64,000 nt of DNA, taken from assembly GCF_036013975.1 (NCBI RefSeq), contig NZ_CP107904.1:5791001-5855000 (forward strand), in the 5' to 3' direction. The first letter of the stretch is position 1. Every line of letters begins with the position of its first letter. The translations under genes and the position numbers were made by a program. Origin of the DNA: Kitasatospora sp. NBC_00458. Lineage in GTDB: Bacteria; Actinomycetota; Actinomycetes; Streptomycetales; Streptomycetaceae. Below the pieces are notes generated by a model, which did not search any database, was not told the origin of the DNA, and saw only the letters and a program-made list of their open reading frames with translations. Of the stretch, positions 41,540 to 50,480 are shown piece by piece.

Positions 41540-43048
41540 GTGAGCGTCAAGAACCTGGTCTCCTACGAGGACGCTCTCGCGTCGTACGACCCGGTGATGG
41601 GCCTTGAGGTCCACGTCGAGCTGGGCACCAAGACCAAGATGTTCTGCGGTTGCTCGACCGAGCTGGGTGCCGAGCCGAACAGCCAGGTCTGTCCGACCTG
41701 TCTGGGCCTGCCCGGCTCGCTGCCGGTGGTCAACGCGGTCGGCGTGGAGTCGGCCGTCAAGATCGGCCTGGCGCTGAACTGCGAGATCGCCGAGTGGTGC
41801 CGGTTCGCGCGGAAGAACTACTTCTACCCGGACATGCCGAAGAACTTCCAGACCTCGCAGTACGACGAGCCGATCGCCTTCAACGGCTACCTCGACGTGC
41901 AGCTGGAGGACGGCTCGACCTTCCGCGTGGAGATCGAGCGCGCCCACATGGAGGAGGACACCGGCAAGTCCAGCCACGTCGGCGGCGCGACCGGCCGCAT
42001 CCACGGCGCCACGCACTCGCTGCTCGACTACAACCGGGCCGGCATCCCGCTGATCGAGATCGTCACCAAGCCCATCGAGGGCGCGGGCGAGCGCGCCCCC
42101 GAGGTCGCCAAGGCGTACGTCGCGGAGCTGCGCGAGCTGATCAAGGCGCTGGGCGTCTCCGAGGCCCGGATGGACAAGGGCCAGATGCGCTGCGACGTCA
42201 ACCTGTCGCTGCGCCCGAACGGCACCGAGACCTTCGGCACCCGCTCCGAGACCAAGAACGTCAACTCGCTGCGCAGCGTCGAGCGGGCCGCCCGGTTCGA
42301 GATCCAGCGGCACGCCACCGTGCTCGGCGACGGCGGCACGATCGTCCAGGAGACCCGGCACTTCCACGAGGAGGACGGCAGCACCACGGCCGGCCGGATC
42401 AAGGACAACGCCGAGGACTACCGCTACTTCCCGGAGCCGGACCTGGTCCCGATCGCGCCCGCCCGCGCGTGGGTCGAGGAGCTGCGCGCCGGTCTGCCCG
42501 AGCTGCCGCGGGTGCGCCGCGCCCGCCTCCAGGCCGAGTGGGGCCTGACCGACAAGGACATGCAGTCGGTGCTGAACGCGGGCGCCGTCGAGCCGATCCA
42601 GGAGACCATCGCCGCCGGCGCCCCGGCCGACCAGGCCCGCAAGTGGTGGATGGGCGAGCTGGCCCGCCGGGCCAACGAGACCGGCACCGAGCTGAGCGAG
42701 CAGCCGATCACCCCGGCGCAGGTCGCCCGGGTCACCGCACTGGTCGCCGAGGGCAAGCTGAACGACAAGCTGGCCCGCCAGGTCATCGAGGCCGTGCTGG
42801 CCGGCGAGGGCGAGCCGGACGAGGTCGTCGAGAAGCGCGGTCTGGCCGTCGTCTCGGACGACTCGGCGCTCGGTGCGGCCGTGGACCAGGCCATCGCCGA
42901 GAACGAGGCGATCGCCGCCAAGATCCGCGACGGCAAGGTCGCGGCGGTCGGCGCCCTGGTCGGTGCGGTCATGAAGGCCACCCGCGGCCAGGCCGACGCG
43001 GCCCGCGTGAAGGATCTGATCCTTGAGAAGCTGGGCGCTTCTGCCTGA
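41540..43048 (+). CDS. gatB: Asp-tRNA(Asn)/Glu-tRNA(Gln) amidotransferase subunit B
   Basis: 502 aa from a GTG with GAAGGGGA upstream. GatB signatures: GLEVHVELGTKTKMFCGCS, ARKNYFYPDMPKNFQTSQYDEP and DYNRAGIPLIEIVT, plus a C-terminal YqeY-like tail (DKLARQVIEAVLAGEGEPDEVVE). It activates and amidates the tRNA-bound Glu or Asp. Confidence 0.96.
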   Translation: MSVKNLVSYEDALASYDPVMGLEVHVELGTKTKMFCGCSTELGAEPNSQVCPTCLGLPGSLPVVNAVGVESAVKIGLALNCEIAEWCRFARKNYFYPDMPKNFQTSQYDEPIAFNGYLDVQLEDGSTFRVEIERAHMEEDTGKSSHVGGATGRIHGATHSLLDYNRAGIPLIEIVTKPIEGAGERAPEVAKAYVAELRELIKALGVSEARMDKGQMRCDVNLSLRPNGTETFGTRSETKNVNSLRSVERAARFEIQRHATVLGDGGTIVQETRHFHEEDGSTTAGRIKDNAEDYRYFPEPDLVPIAPARAWVEELRAGLPELPRVRRARLQAEWGLTDKDMQSVLNAGAVEPIQETIAAGAPADQARKWWMGELARRANETGTELSEQPITPAQVARVTALVAEGKLNDKLARQVIEAVLAGEGEPDEVVEKRGLAVVSDDSALGAAVDQAIAENEAIAAKIRDGKVAAVGALVGAVMKATRGQADAARVKDLILEKLGASA

Positions 43049-43093
43049 GTTTCTAAGGCTCCTAAGGCCTTCTAAGGCCTACTTAGGCGCCTG

Positions 43094-43136
43094 AGGCCCG
43101 GTCTTACCCTCCATAAGGGGTGAGGCCGGGCCTTTG
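43094..43136 (+). terminator. gatB terminator
   Basis: 17-bp stem with several G-T pairs (43094-43110 with 43117-43133, 6-nt loop), followed by TTTG. Just before it, 43050-43090 repeats TAAGGC/CCTAAGGCCT four times, an odd AT-containing tract directly after the gatB stop. Confidence 0.7.
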
Positions 43137-43272
43137 CCGTGTCCGGGGCGGGGCGTCTAAGGCCCGGGCGGCCCGGAAGATCCGGCAGGCTGCCGATGCG
43201 ACCCACCCCCCTGGGAGAGGAGTGTTTACCCCGGAACGAGAGAGACACACCGAAACCCACAAGGGGAACACA

Positions 43273-43431
43273 GTGATCGAGTACGAGCTCATCAAGCAGC
43301 ACGAGCAGGAACTCCAGGCCGTGGCCGACCACCAGCGCCTGGTACGCGAGGCGAAGACCGCCAAGCGGACCGGCTGGCGGCCGAACGTCGGCTTCCGCAC
43401 CCGGCGCGCCGCGCGTCCCAGCGAATGCTGA
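43273..43431 (+). CDS. 52-aa basic small protein
   Basis: From a GTG with AAGGGGA upstream: an amphipathic helical N-half (IEYELIKQHEQELQAVADHQRLVREAK) and a basic C-half (TAKRTGWRPNVGFRTRRAARPSEC) ending in Cys. No family is recognised. It is followed by a strong terminator, so it has its own transcription unit between gatB and the LuxR gene. Confidence 0.6.
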   Translation: MIEYELIKQHEQELQAVADHQRLVREAKTAKRTGWRPNVGFRTRRAARPSEC

Positions 43432-43463
43432 CGGACCGGCACCACACCGGTGCAGCAGGGAAT

Positions 43464-43504
43464 CCGGAAGGGGAGGCGCCGCGGGGGAGCGCCTCCCCTT
43501 CCGG
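43464..43504 (+). terminator. Terminator after the 52-aa gene
   Basis: Perfect 16-bp stem (43464-43479 with 43489-43504, 9-nt loop). Confidence 0.75.
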
Positions 43505-43565
43505 GCGTCCGGAGGGCGGGATAACCGCTCGGCCGGCGCGGGACCTCTATGGCATGCTCGCATCC

Positions 43566-46500
43566 ATGCAGCAGATATCGGTGAGTCCCGTCTTCGTCGG
43601 CCGCGATCCGGAACTCACCGCCCTGACGGACGCGCTGCGGCGGGCCGGCTCCGGACAGCCGCAGGCCGTGCTGATCGGCGGCGAGGCGGGCGTCGGCAAG
43701 ACCCGGCTGCTGGAGGAGTTCCTGCGCCGGGCCTGTCACGAGGGCGTGCTGACCACCGTCGGCGGCTGCCTGGAGGTCGGTGCCGAGGGCCTGCCGTACG
43801 CGCCGCTGGCCACCGCGCTGCGCCGGCTGCACCGCAGCCTGGGCGCCGAGCTGGAGGCCGCCGCCGCCGGCATGGAGGGACACCTCGCCCGGCTGCTGCC
43901 CGACTTCGGCGAGGCCGACGGCGAACCCAACGACGAGTACGGCCGGGCCCGGCTGTTCGAGCACACCGCGAGGCTGTTCGAGCGGCTCGGCACGGACCGT
44001 ACCCTCGTGCTCGCCATCGAGGACCTGCACTGGTCCGACCGGTCCACCCGGGAGCTGTTCGCCTACCTGGTCCGTACCCTGCACCGGGCCCGCGTGCTGC
44101 TGGTCGCCACCTACCGCAGCGACGACCTGCACCGCCGCCACCCGCTGCGGCCCTTCCTGGCCGAGCTGGAGCGGCTGCGCACCGTGCAGCGGATGGAGCT
44201 GGAGCGGTTCGGGCCGGGCGAGGTGGCCGCGCAGCTGGCCGGCATCCTCGGCACCGCCGCGCCCGACCGGCAGCTGGTCGACCGGATCCACCGCCGCTCC
44301 GAGGGCAACCCGTTCTTCGTCGAGGAGCTGGCCACCGCACTCCGGGAGGGCTGCGCGGCCGGGCTCACCGACTCCCTGCGGGACATCCTGCTGGTCCGGG
44401 TGGAGGCGCTGGACGAGCAGACCCAGCGGGTGCTGCGGATCGCCGCCGAGGGCGGCTCCTACGTCGAGCACGCCCTGCTCGCCGCCGTCCTGGACGACGA
44501 GGAGGAGCTGATCGCCTCGCTCCGCGAGGCGGTGGGCGCCAACATCCTCCGCCCGGACACCGACGGCGACGGCTACCGGTTCCGCCACGCGCTGGTCCGC
44601 GAGGCCGTCTCGGACGACCTGCTGCCCGGCGAACGACACCGGATCAACCGCCGGTTCGCCACCGCCCTGGAGGCCGCGCCGCACCTGGTCGGCAGCGACG
44701 CCCGACCGGCCCGGCTCGCCAACTACTGGTACCACGCGCACGATCCGGCCCGGGCCCTGCCCACCGCCCTGGACGCCGCCCGGGCCGCCCGGCGGCGCAA
44801 CGCCTTCGCCGAGCAGCTGCGCATGCTGGAGCGGGCCCTGGAGCTCTGGGACGAGGTCTCCGAGGAGGTGCTCGCCGGCACCCTGCGCCCGTACGACTGG
44901 GCCGAGACCTACCCGCCCTGCTCCTGCGACGCCGACGCCCACGACGAGAGCTGCGACCGGCTGAACATGATCGACGTGCTCGCCGAGGCGGTGGTCGCGG
45001 CCCGCCGCAGCGGCGACCGCGAGCGCGGCCTGAGCCTGGCCAAGCGGGCCCTGAAGCTGGTCGACGAGGCCGAGCACCCGGCCCGCGCCGCCTGGTTCCG
45101 GATCAACCGGGCCCGGATGCTCGGCCACCTGCGCCGCTCCGGCGACGAGGAGGAGATCGCGTACGCGCACCGGCTGGTCGAGCACCTGCCGGCGTCCGCC
45201 GTCCAGGCCGAGGTGTTCGCGCTCGGCGCCGGCAGCGGGATGCTCTCCAACCCCCGGCCCGAGCTGGCCGAACTCGCCGAGCGGGCGGTCCGGATCGCCC
45301 GCGAGGTGGGGGCGCACGCCGTCGAGCAGCACGCCCTGATGACGCTCAGCGGGCTGCGCAACGACCTCGACTCCGATCCGGACGCCGCGGTCGCCGAGCT
45401 GACCGCCGCGGTGGAGGCGACCCGGCGGATCGGCGCGCCGGACGTCCTGCTGCGCGGCATCAACAACCTGTCCTCCATGCAGCGCGGCCTCGGCCGGGCC
45501 GAGGAGGCGGTGGCGCTCGCCCGCGAGGGGCTGGAGTCGGCGCGCGGCAACGGGCTGCAGCGCAACATCGGCACCATCCTGACCGGCAACCTCGTCGAGG
45601 CGCTGATGGACCTCGGGCGGGTCGACGAGGCCGAGCGGGTGCTCGCCGAGTGCGACCTGATCGGCTCGACCGGCACCCACGCCGAGTTCCTGGACCGGAT
45701 GCGCGGCGAACTCGCGCTGCTCCGCGGCGACCTGCCCGGCGCCGCGGCCATGCTGGCGCAGGCCCGGGCGGCCAACCGGATCGGCCAGCTCCAGCACTCC
45801 GTCCCGATCGCGCGGCTGGCGCTGCGGATCGCCGTCGAGGCCGGACGCCCGCTGGACGCCCGCGCCGAGCTGCTCGCCGCCCTGGACGAGGACCTCCGGT
45901 GCGGCTACCTGGCCGACCTCTACCCGCTGCTGACCGACGGCGCCGCGGCCGAGGCGGACAGCCGGGGCCTGCCGGAGGCCGACCCGGGCCGGGCCGCGGT
46001 GCTGGCCCGGATCAAGGCCGTCGCCGCCGGGCTGGTCCCGACCGTGCCGCTGCACCGCGGCTGGGCCCGGCTGCTGGAGGGCGAACTGGCCCGGGCCGAG
46101 GGGGCGGACGGCGCCGCGCACTGGGCCGCGGCGGTCGAGGCGCTGCGTCCGACCGGCCTGCCGTACCCGCTGGCGCTCGCGCTGCTGCGGGCCGGCGAGG
46201 CCGAGGTGCTGGCCGGACGCCGCGAGGCCGCCGTCGAACTGCTGCGCGAGGCACGGGAACTGGCGGCCGCCCGGGCCGACGCCGGGCTCGGTGCGGGGAT
46301 CGGCGCACTGGCCGAGCGGGCCGGTCTGGCGCTCACCGTGCGCCCTCCCGGCCCGGCCCGGACGGTCCCGGCCGGGGACTCCTTCGGCCTCACCCCCCGT
46401 GAGCGGGACGTGCTCCGGTTGCTCGCCCGGGGGTGCACCAACCGGCAGATCGCCGAGGAGTTGTACATCTCGCCGAAGACCGCGAGCGTGCACGTCTCCA

Positions 46501-46601
46501 ACATCCTCGGCAAGCTCGCGGTGACCGGCCGCGGCGAAGCGGCCGCGCTGGCCCACCGGTTGAGGCTCTTCCCGGAGGAGCTGGTCCCGGCCGGGCGCTG
46601 A
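43566..46601 (+). CDS. Large ATP-binding LuxR-family regulator (LAL type)
   Basis: 1011 aa from MQQISVSPVFVGRD; an ATG four codons earlier (43554) is also possible. The N-terminal AAA/STAND ATPase opens FVGRDPELTALTDALRRAG, with Walker A GGEAGVGKTRLLEEF and Walker B TLVLAIEDLHWSD. A long TPR-like helical middle follows. The C-terminal LuxR HTH is LTPRERDVLRLLARGCTNRQIAEELYISPKTASVHVSNILGKL. LAL proteins sense ligands through the large middle region and often activate pathways or development. The target is unknown. Confidence 0.9.
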   Translation: MQQISVSPVFVGRDPELTALTDALRRAGSGQPQAVLIGGEAGVGKTRLLEEFLRRACHEGVLTTVGGCLEVGAEGLPYAPLATALRRLHRSLGAELEAAAAGMEGHLARLLPDFGEADGEPNDEYGRARLFEHTARLFERLGTDRTLVLAIEDLHWSDRSTRELFAYLVRTLHRARVLLVATYRSDDLHRRHPLRPFLAELERLRTVQRMELERFGPGEVAAQLAGILGTAAPDRQLVDRIHRRSEGNPFFVEELATALREGCAAGLTDSLRDILLVRVEALDEQTQRVLRIAAEGGSYVEHALLAAVLDDEEELIASLREAVGANILRPDTDGDGYRFRHALVREAVSDDLLPGERHRINRRFATALEAAPHLVGSDARPARLANYWYHAHDPARALPTALDAARAARRRNAFAEQLRMLERALELWDEVSEEVLAGTLRPYDWAETYPPCSCDADAHDESCDRLNMIDVLAEAVVAARRSGDRERGLSLAKRALKLVDEAEHPARAAWFRINRARMLGHLRRSGDEEEIAYAHRLVEHLPASAVQAEVFALGAGSGMLSNPRPELAELAERAVRIAREVGAHAVEQHALMTLSGLRNDLDSDPDAAVAELTAAVEATRRIGAPDVLLRGINNLSSMQRGLGRAEEAVALAREGLESARGNGLQRNIGTILTGNLVEALMDLGRVDEAERVLAECDLIGSTGTHAEFLDRMRGELALLRGDLPGAAAMLAQARAANRIGQLQHSVPIARLALRIAVEAGRPLDARAELLAALDEDLRCGYLADLYPLLTDGAAAEADSRGLPEADPGRAAVLARIKAVAAGLVPTVPLHRGWARLLEGELARAEGADGAAHWAAAVEALRPTGLPYPLALALLRAGEAEVLAGRREAAVELLREARELAAARADAGLGAGIGALAERAGLALTVRPPGPARTVPAGDSFGLTPRERDVLRLLARGCTNRQIAEELYISPKTASVHVSNILGKLAVTGRGEAAALAHRLRLFPEELVPAGR

Positions 46602-46976
46602 CCGCCCGCGCCGCCCGGCGCCGTACCGGTCGCCGTCGCCAACCGGCGGCGACCGGTCGGGCGCTGCCGTGTGCTCCCGTGCGCGCCGCGTGAGCCCCTG
46701 TCCGCGCGCCCCCGCCAACCGGCCGGTTTCACCGGAATCGGACCCATTTCCCCATGCCTGCGCCATTACTCTAAGTTGAGTGTGCGTGTCATTGAGTGAC
46801 CGAAGTGGTGTAGGGTCCCGAGCGGGAACATCGGTGCGGTGGGACGGCCGGCAGGCCGCCCGCCCCCTGGGCCACCGCCCTGAGAGGGCGCCAGGTCACC
46901 GCGTACGGCCACCAGGCGCGCGGCCGGTGGTCCGTGGCCGGGGCGCCAGGCCCCGGGCCGGAGGGGGAGAGGCCGA
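46602..46976. promoter_or_regulatory. Intergenic region with terminator and promoter area of the second GGDEF gene
   Basis: No gene seen. A stem-loop at 46625-46657 (11-bp perfect arms) probably ends the LuxR transcript. The AT-richer stretch 46740-46820 has TAGGGT (46811-46816) as a possible -10 and the small palindrome GTCA-N5-TGAC at 46788-46800, which resembles a BldD half-match but does not meet the consensus. Confidence 0.45.
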
Positions 46977-49900
46977 GTGAGCTCCACCGACGCGGTGCTG
47001 CCCGGAGCCGGACGGCCGGAGGCGCCGGACACCGCCCTGCCCGCGACCGGCCCACCCGCGGCCGGCCGGTCCACCGCCGTGCCACCCGCGGCCGGTCGGT
47101 CCACCGCCGTGCCACCCGCGGCCGGTCGGTCCGCCGCCGGCCCGTCCGCCGGCGACTGGTCCGCCGCCACCCGGTTCGCGGCCCCCGGCGGGCCCCGGGG
47201 AGGCCCCCCGGGCGGGACCGACCGGTTCGGCCCGGCCCGCCGCGTGCTCTACAGCCGCAACCTGCCCGGGATCGCCCTCGGCCTGCTCTGCCTCGCCTAC
47301 ACCCTGGGCGCGGCCCTCGGCTGGGGATCACGCCAGGTCGCCCTCTTCATGGGCGACTTCGGCCTGGCCGCGGCGGCCCTCGCCGCCGCGCTCTCCTGCC
47401 TCGCGTACGGGTGCACGGTCGGCGGCCACGCCCGCCCGGCCTGGCTGCTGTTCGGCCTCTCCTCGCTCATGGTCGCCTTCGGCAACGGCACCTGGGGCTG
47501 GTACGAGCTGGTCGAACGGACCCCGCTGCCGCAGAACTCCCTCGCCGAGTACGCCTTCCTGCTGTTCGCCCCGCTCGCCATCACCGGCGTCCTGGTGCTC
47601 GCCCAGCGCCCCCGCACCGCCGCCGGCTGGCTCTGCCTGCTGCTGGACGGCTGGCTGGTGGCCGGCTCGCTGTTCACCCTCAGCTGGAGCCTCGCGCTCG
47701 GCCGCACCGCCGCCGGCGAGGTCGGCTCACCGATCCGGCTGGCCCTCAACCTGGCCTACCCCGTCCTGGACATCCTGCTGGTCTCCCTGGTGGTCGGGCT
47801 GCGCTTCGGCGGCCGGGACGGCAACCGGGCGGCCGTCCACACCGCCATGGTCGGCCTCGCCGTCACGGTGCTCTGCGACGCCCTGTTCACCTCGCCCGAG
47901 CTGCGCAGCAGCTACCACTCCGGCGAACTGCTGGACGCCGGCTGGTTCGCCGGGAGCCTGCTGCTCGCCTGGGCGCCGTGGTCCCCGCGCTGGCGCCGCC
48001 CGCTGCGCGAGCACCCGGCCCTCGGCGGCCTGCCCCGGCGCCGGGTCGCCACCACCTTCAGCGCGCTCACGCCGTACGCGGCGGCGGCCGTCTGCACCGC
48101 CGGCATCCTCTACAACGCCCTCGGCGGGCGGTCGCTGGACCGGGTGGTGGCCTCGGCCGCCTGCACCGTCGGCCTGGCGCTGATCCTGCGGCAGGGCATC
48201 ATGCTGCTCGACAACCTCTCGCTGGCCCAGGAGCTCGCCCACAAGGAGGCGCACTTCCGCTCCCTGGTGCAGGGCTCCAGCGACGTCATCATGATCGCCG
48301 GCGCCAACGGGGTGCTGTCCTACGTCTCCCCGGCCGCGCTCGGCGTGTACGGGCGCGACCCCGAGGAACTGGTCGGCGGCAACCTGCTCGACCTGATCCA
48401 CCCCGAGGACGTCGACCGGGTGCTGCTGGAGGTCCGCCGCTTCCTGGCCCGCGGCCGGCTCGCCGCCCACCGCGCGGGCGGCGGCGCCGAACCGGCCGCC
48501 GCCCGGGTGGAGTGCCGGATCGGCTCCGGCGACGGCGAGTGGCTGCACGTCGAGTCGACCGTCGACCGGTACCGCGACGGCCTCATCCTGAACAGCCGGG
48601 ACGTCACCGAACGCGTGATACTCCAGGCCCAGTTGCAGCACAACGCCTTCCACGACCCGCTCACCGACCTGCCCAACCGGGCGCTGTTCACCCAGCGGCT
48701 GCGCGCCGCCCTGGCCACCCGCAGCCAGCAGGACGAGGCGGGCGCCGGCGTGGCCGTGCTCTTCCTCGACCTGGACGGCTTCAAGGCCGTCAACGACACC
48801 GCCGGCCACCAGGTCGGCGACGAACTGCTCGTCCAGGCCGCCCGCCGGCTGCAGGGCGCCGTGCGCTGCGGCGACACCGTCGCCCGCTTCGGCGGCGACG
48901 AGTTCGCCGCGCTGGTCTGCGGCCCGCTCGGCCGCCTCCAGGTGCAGGAACTCGCCGAACGGCTGCGGACCGCGCTCTCCGAGCCCTACTGGATCGGCGG
49001 CGTCGAACTCAGCGTCGCCGCCAGCATCGGCATCGCCTTCGGCACCCCCGAACGGGGCCCGGCCGCCGACCCGCGCGCCGCCACCGACGAGCTGATGCGC
49101 AACGCCGACCTCGCGATGTACCGGGCGAAGTCCGAGGGCAAGGGCCGGGTGGTGCTCTACACCCCGGCCATGCGGGCCGACCTGGAACGCCGCACCGAAC
49201 TGGACGAGCGGCTCCGGGCGGCCGTCCGGGAGGGCGGCTTCACCCTGCTCCACCAGCCGGTGGTGGACCTCGCCAGCGGCGTGGTCACCGCCGTCGAGGC
49301 CCAGGCCCGCTGGCGCTCCGCGCAGGGGCTGCTGCTGACCCCCGCCGAGTTCCTGCGCTCCACCGAGCCGGGCGACGCCGCCACCCGGTTCTCCCGCTGG
49401 CTGATCCACGAGGCGGTCGCCGCCGCCGCGCTGCGCCGCGGCCTGCCGCTCCGCGGCCGCCCGGCGCCGCCGCCCGTCCCGGTCTCGATCCGGCTCTCCG
49501 CCGAGCGGCTCTGCGCGCCCGGCCTGTACGAGGCGGTGGTCGGGGCGCTGCGGGACAGCGGGCTGCCCGGCGGCCAACTGGTCATCGAAGTGGCCCGGAT
49601 GGGGCCGGACGCGCTGGCCGACGAGCTCGGCCGCAGACTCGGCGCCCTGCGGGTGCTGGGCGTCTCCACCGCGCTGGCCGGCTTCGGCGCCGGGCACGGC
49701 TCGCTCGGCGCGCTGGCCCGGCTGCCGTTCGACGGCCTCAAGCTGGACCGCACGCTCGTCCAGGGCCTGGGGGAGTCCCCGCTCAGCCGGACCCTCGCCG
49801 GGCACGCGCTGCGGCTCGGCCGCGACCTCGGTCTGGTCACGGCGGCCGAGGGCGTCGACCTGCCCCGCCAGGTGGCCGTGCTGCAGGAACTCGGCTGCCG

Positions 49901-50171
49901 CCAGGGCCAGGGCTCGGCCTTCGCCCCGCCGCTCGACGAGACCCGGCTGCGGCGCGCGCTGGCCCGCCGCGCCTACCCGCTGCCGAGACCGCTCGGACCC
50001 CTGTCGGCGCGGCGCGCGTACCTCGCCGCGGACGCCCGTACGAGTGGCCGCGGCGAGGCCGGGCCGGGACGTGTCGTACCTCACCACGGCGCCTCCGACC
50101 TGCCCGAACACCGGGCCGTCGCAGGTCCGGGAGCGGGTCCGCATGGCGAGACTGTCATCCCACCTGCTTGA
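46977..50171 (+). CDS. Multi-TM PAS-GGDEF-EAL protein with degenerate EAL domain
   Basis: 1064 aa from a GTG. The N-terminus has a 10-residue PPAAGRST repeat (three copies), then about nine to ten TM helices to about residue 410, a PAS domain (HFRSLVQGSSDVIMIAGANGVLSYVSPAAL), an intact GGDEF (RFGGDEF, 639-643) and an EAL-like domain. In the EAL part the motif is Glu774-Ala-Gln, the AVNLS Asn is Arg (VSIRLSAERL), DDFG is AGFG, EITE is EVAR and AEGVE is AEGVD. The metal and catalytic residues are therefore mostly lost. A diguanylate cyclase with a c-di-GMP-sensing or structural EAL domain is inferred. Confidence 0.88.
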   Translation: MSSTDAVLPGAGRPEAPDTALPATGPPAAGRSTAVPPAAGRSTAVPPAAGRSAAGPSAGDWSAATRFAAPGGPRGGPPGGTDRFGPARRVLYSRNLPGIALGLLCLAYTLGAALGWGSRQVALFMGDFGLAAAALAAALSCLAYGCTVGGHARPAWLLFGLSSLMVAFGNGTWGWYELVERTPLPQNSLAEYAFLLFAPLAITGVLVLAQRPRTAAGWLCLLLDGWLVAGSLFTLSWSLALGRTAAGEVGSPIRLALNLAYPVLDILLVSLVVGLRFGGRDGNRAAVHTAMVGLAVTVLCDALFTSPELRSSYHSGELLDAGWFAGSLLLAWAPWSPRWRRPLREHPALGGLPRRRVATTFSALTPYAAAAVCTAGILYNALGGRSLDRVVASAACTVGLALILRQGIMLLDNLSLAQELAHKEAHFRSLVQGSSDVIMIAGANGVLSYVSPAALGVYGRDPEELVGGNLLDLIHPEDVDRVLLEVRRFLARGRLAAHRAGGGAEPAAARVECRIGSGDGEWLHVESTVDRYRDGLILNSRDVTERVILQAQLQHNAFHDPLTDLPNRALFTQRLRAALATRSQQDEAGAGVAVLFLDLDGFKAVNDTAGHQVGDELLVQAARRLQGAVRCGDTVARFGGDEFAALVCGPLGRLQVQELAERLRTALSEPYWIGGVELSVAASIGIAFGTPERGPAADPRAATDELMRNADLAMYRAKSEGKGRVVLYTPAMRADLERRTELDERLRAAVREGGFTLLHQPVVDLASGVVTAVEAQARWRSAQGLLLTPAEFLRSTEPGDAATRFSRWLIHEAVAAAALRRGLPLRGRPAPPPVPVSIRLSAERLCAPGLYEAVVGALRDSGLPGGQLVIEVARMGPDALADELGRRLGALRVLGVSTALAGFGAGHGSLGALARLPFDGLKLDRTLVQGLGESPLSRTLAGHALRLGRDLGLVTAAEGVDLPRQVAVLQELGCRQGQGSAFAPPLDETRLRRALARRAYPLPRPLGPLSARRAYLAADARTSGRGEAGPGRVVPHHGASDLPEHRAVAGPGAGPHGETVIPPA
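47052..47141. repeat. Three in-frame 30-bp repeats in the GGDEF-EAL gene
   Basis: Units start at 47052, 47082 and 47112 (CCACCCGCGGCCGG...), encoding PPAAGRSTAV twice and PPAAGRSAAG once in the disordered N-terminus. Confidence 0.88.
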
Positions 50172-50176
50172 CAGTC
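50150..50176. repeat. Short inverted repeat at the end of the GGDEF-EAL gene
   Basis: GACTGTCA (50150-50157) and TGACAGTC (50169-50176) form an 8-bp inverted repeat with an 11-nt loop spanning the stop codon. It is either a weak terminator or an operator for the ilvB leader promoter. Confidence 0.4.
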
Positions 50177-50204
50177 GACCCTTGACGGGAGGAAGGTCGT
50201 TGCC

Positions 50205-50246
50205 ATGCGCACCCGAATTCTCGTACTTGGCGGGCGCGTCGGCTGA
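50205..50246 (+). CDS. ilvB leader peptide (13 aa)
   Basis: MRTRILVLGGRVG is encoded just after a strong GGAGGAAGG. The Ile-Leu-Val-Leu run uses ATT, CTC, GTA and CTT; ATT, GTA and CTT are rare in this G+C-rich genome. All three branched-chain amino acids are thus sensed. The peptide gene is followed by mutually exclusive hairpins and a T-run terminator ahead of ilvB, the layout of ribosome-mediated attenuation. Confidence 0.85.
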   Translation: MRTRILVLGGRVG

Positions 50247-50316
50247 GCGGGCGATGCCCTGCTCGTGACAGACCGACGCGCCACCCCTCGCATGCCCTTG
50301 GCACGAGGGGTTTTTT
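50233..50316 (+). promoter_or_regulatory. ilvB transcription attenuator
   Basis: Segment 1 (GGCGCGTCGG, 50233-50242, inside the leader gene) is perfectly complementary to segment 3 (50273-50282). Segment 2 (50257-50267, with CTCGTG) can pair with 50302-50310. The terminator stem is ACCCCTCG (50283-50290) with 50304-50311 plus an inner TGCC/GGCA, followed by six T (50311-50316). Inferred logic: a ribosome stalled at the ILVL codons covers segment 1, freeing segment 2 to break the terminator; when amino acids suffice, 1:3 forms and transcription stops. Confidence 0.8.
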
Positions 50317-50480
50317 GTTGCACTGACGCTGTTCCACCACCGCAAGACCCCTGGCCCCGAGCCCCTCGAATAGGGACGATTGGGGCAGAGCCGGCGATCG
50401 GCCCGCAAGCGGGACCCCACCCCTCGACCCACCGGGGCCCGGAACCACCGGGCCGGCAAGAACCGAGAAGAGACAGGCAG
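50317..50480 (+). other. ilvB 5' untranslated region after the attenuator
   Basis: 164 bp between the T-run terminator and the ilvB ATG. No gene seen; only AGAGACAGGCAG provides a weak ribosome binding site. Confidence 0.5.

Noticed and set aside
43425..43565. Longer N-terminus for the LuxR-type regulator
   Set aside because: The added stretch translates the terminator hairpin at 43464-43504 and is not family sequence.
46788..46800. BldD binding site before the second GGDEF-EAL gene
   Set aside because: The palindrome GTCA-N5-TGAC misses two invariant positions of the BldD consensus as I recall it; kept only as a note.
50168..50173. TTGACA as the ilvB -35 element
   Set aside because: At 17 bp spacing the -10 would fall on the GGAGGAAGG ribosome binding site; the promoter must lie further upstream, inside the preceding gene.
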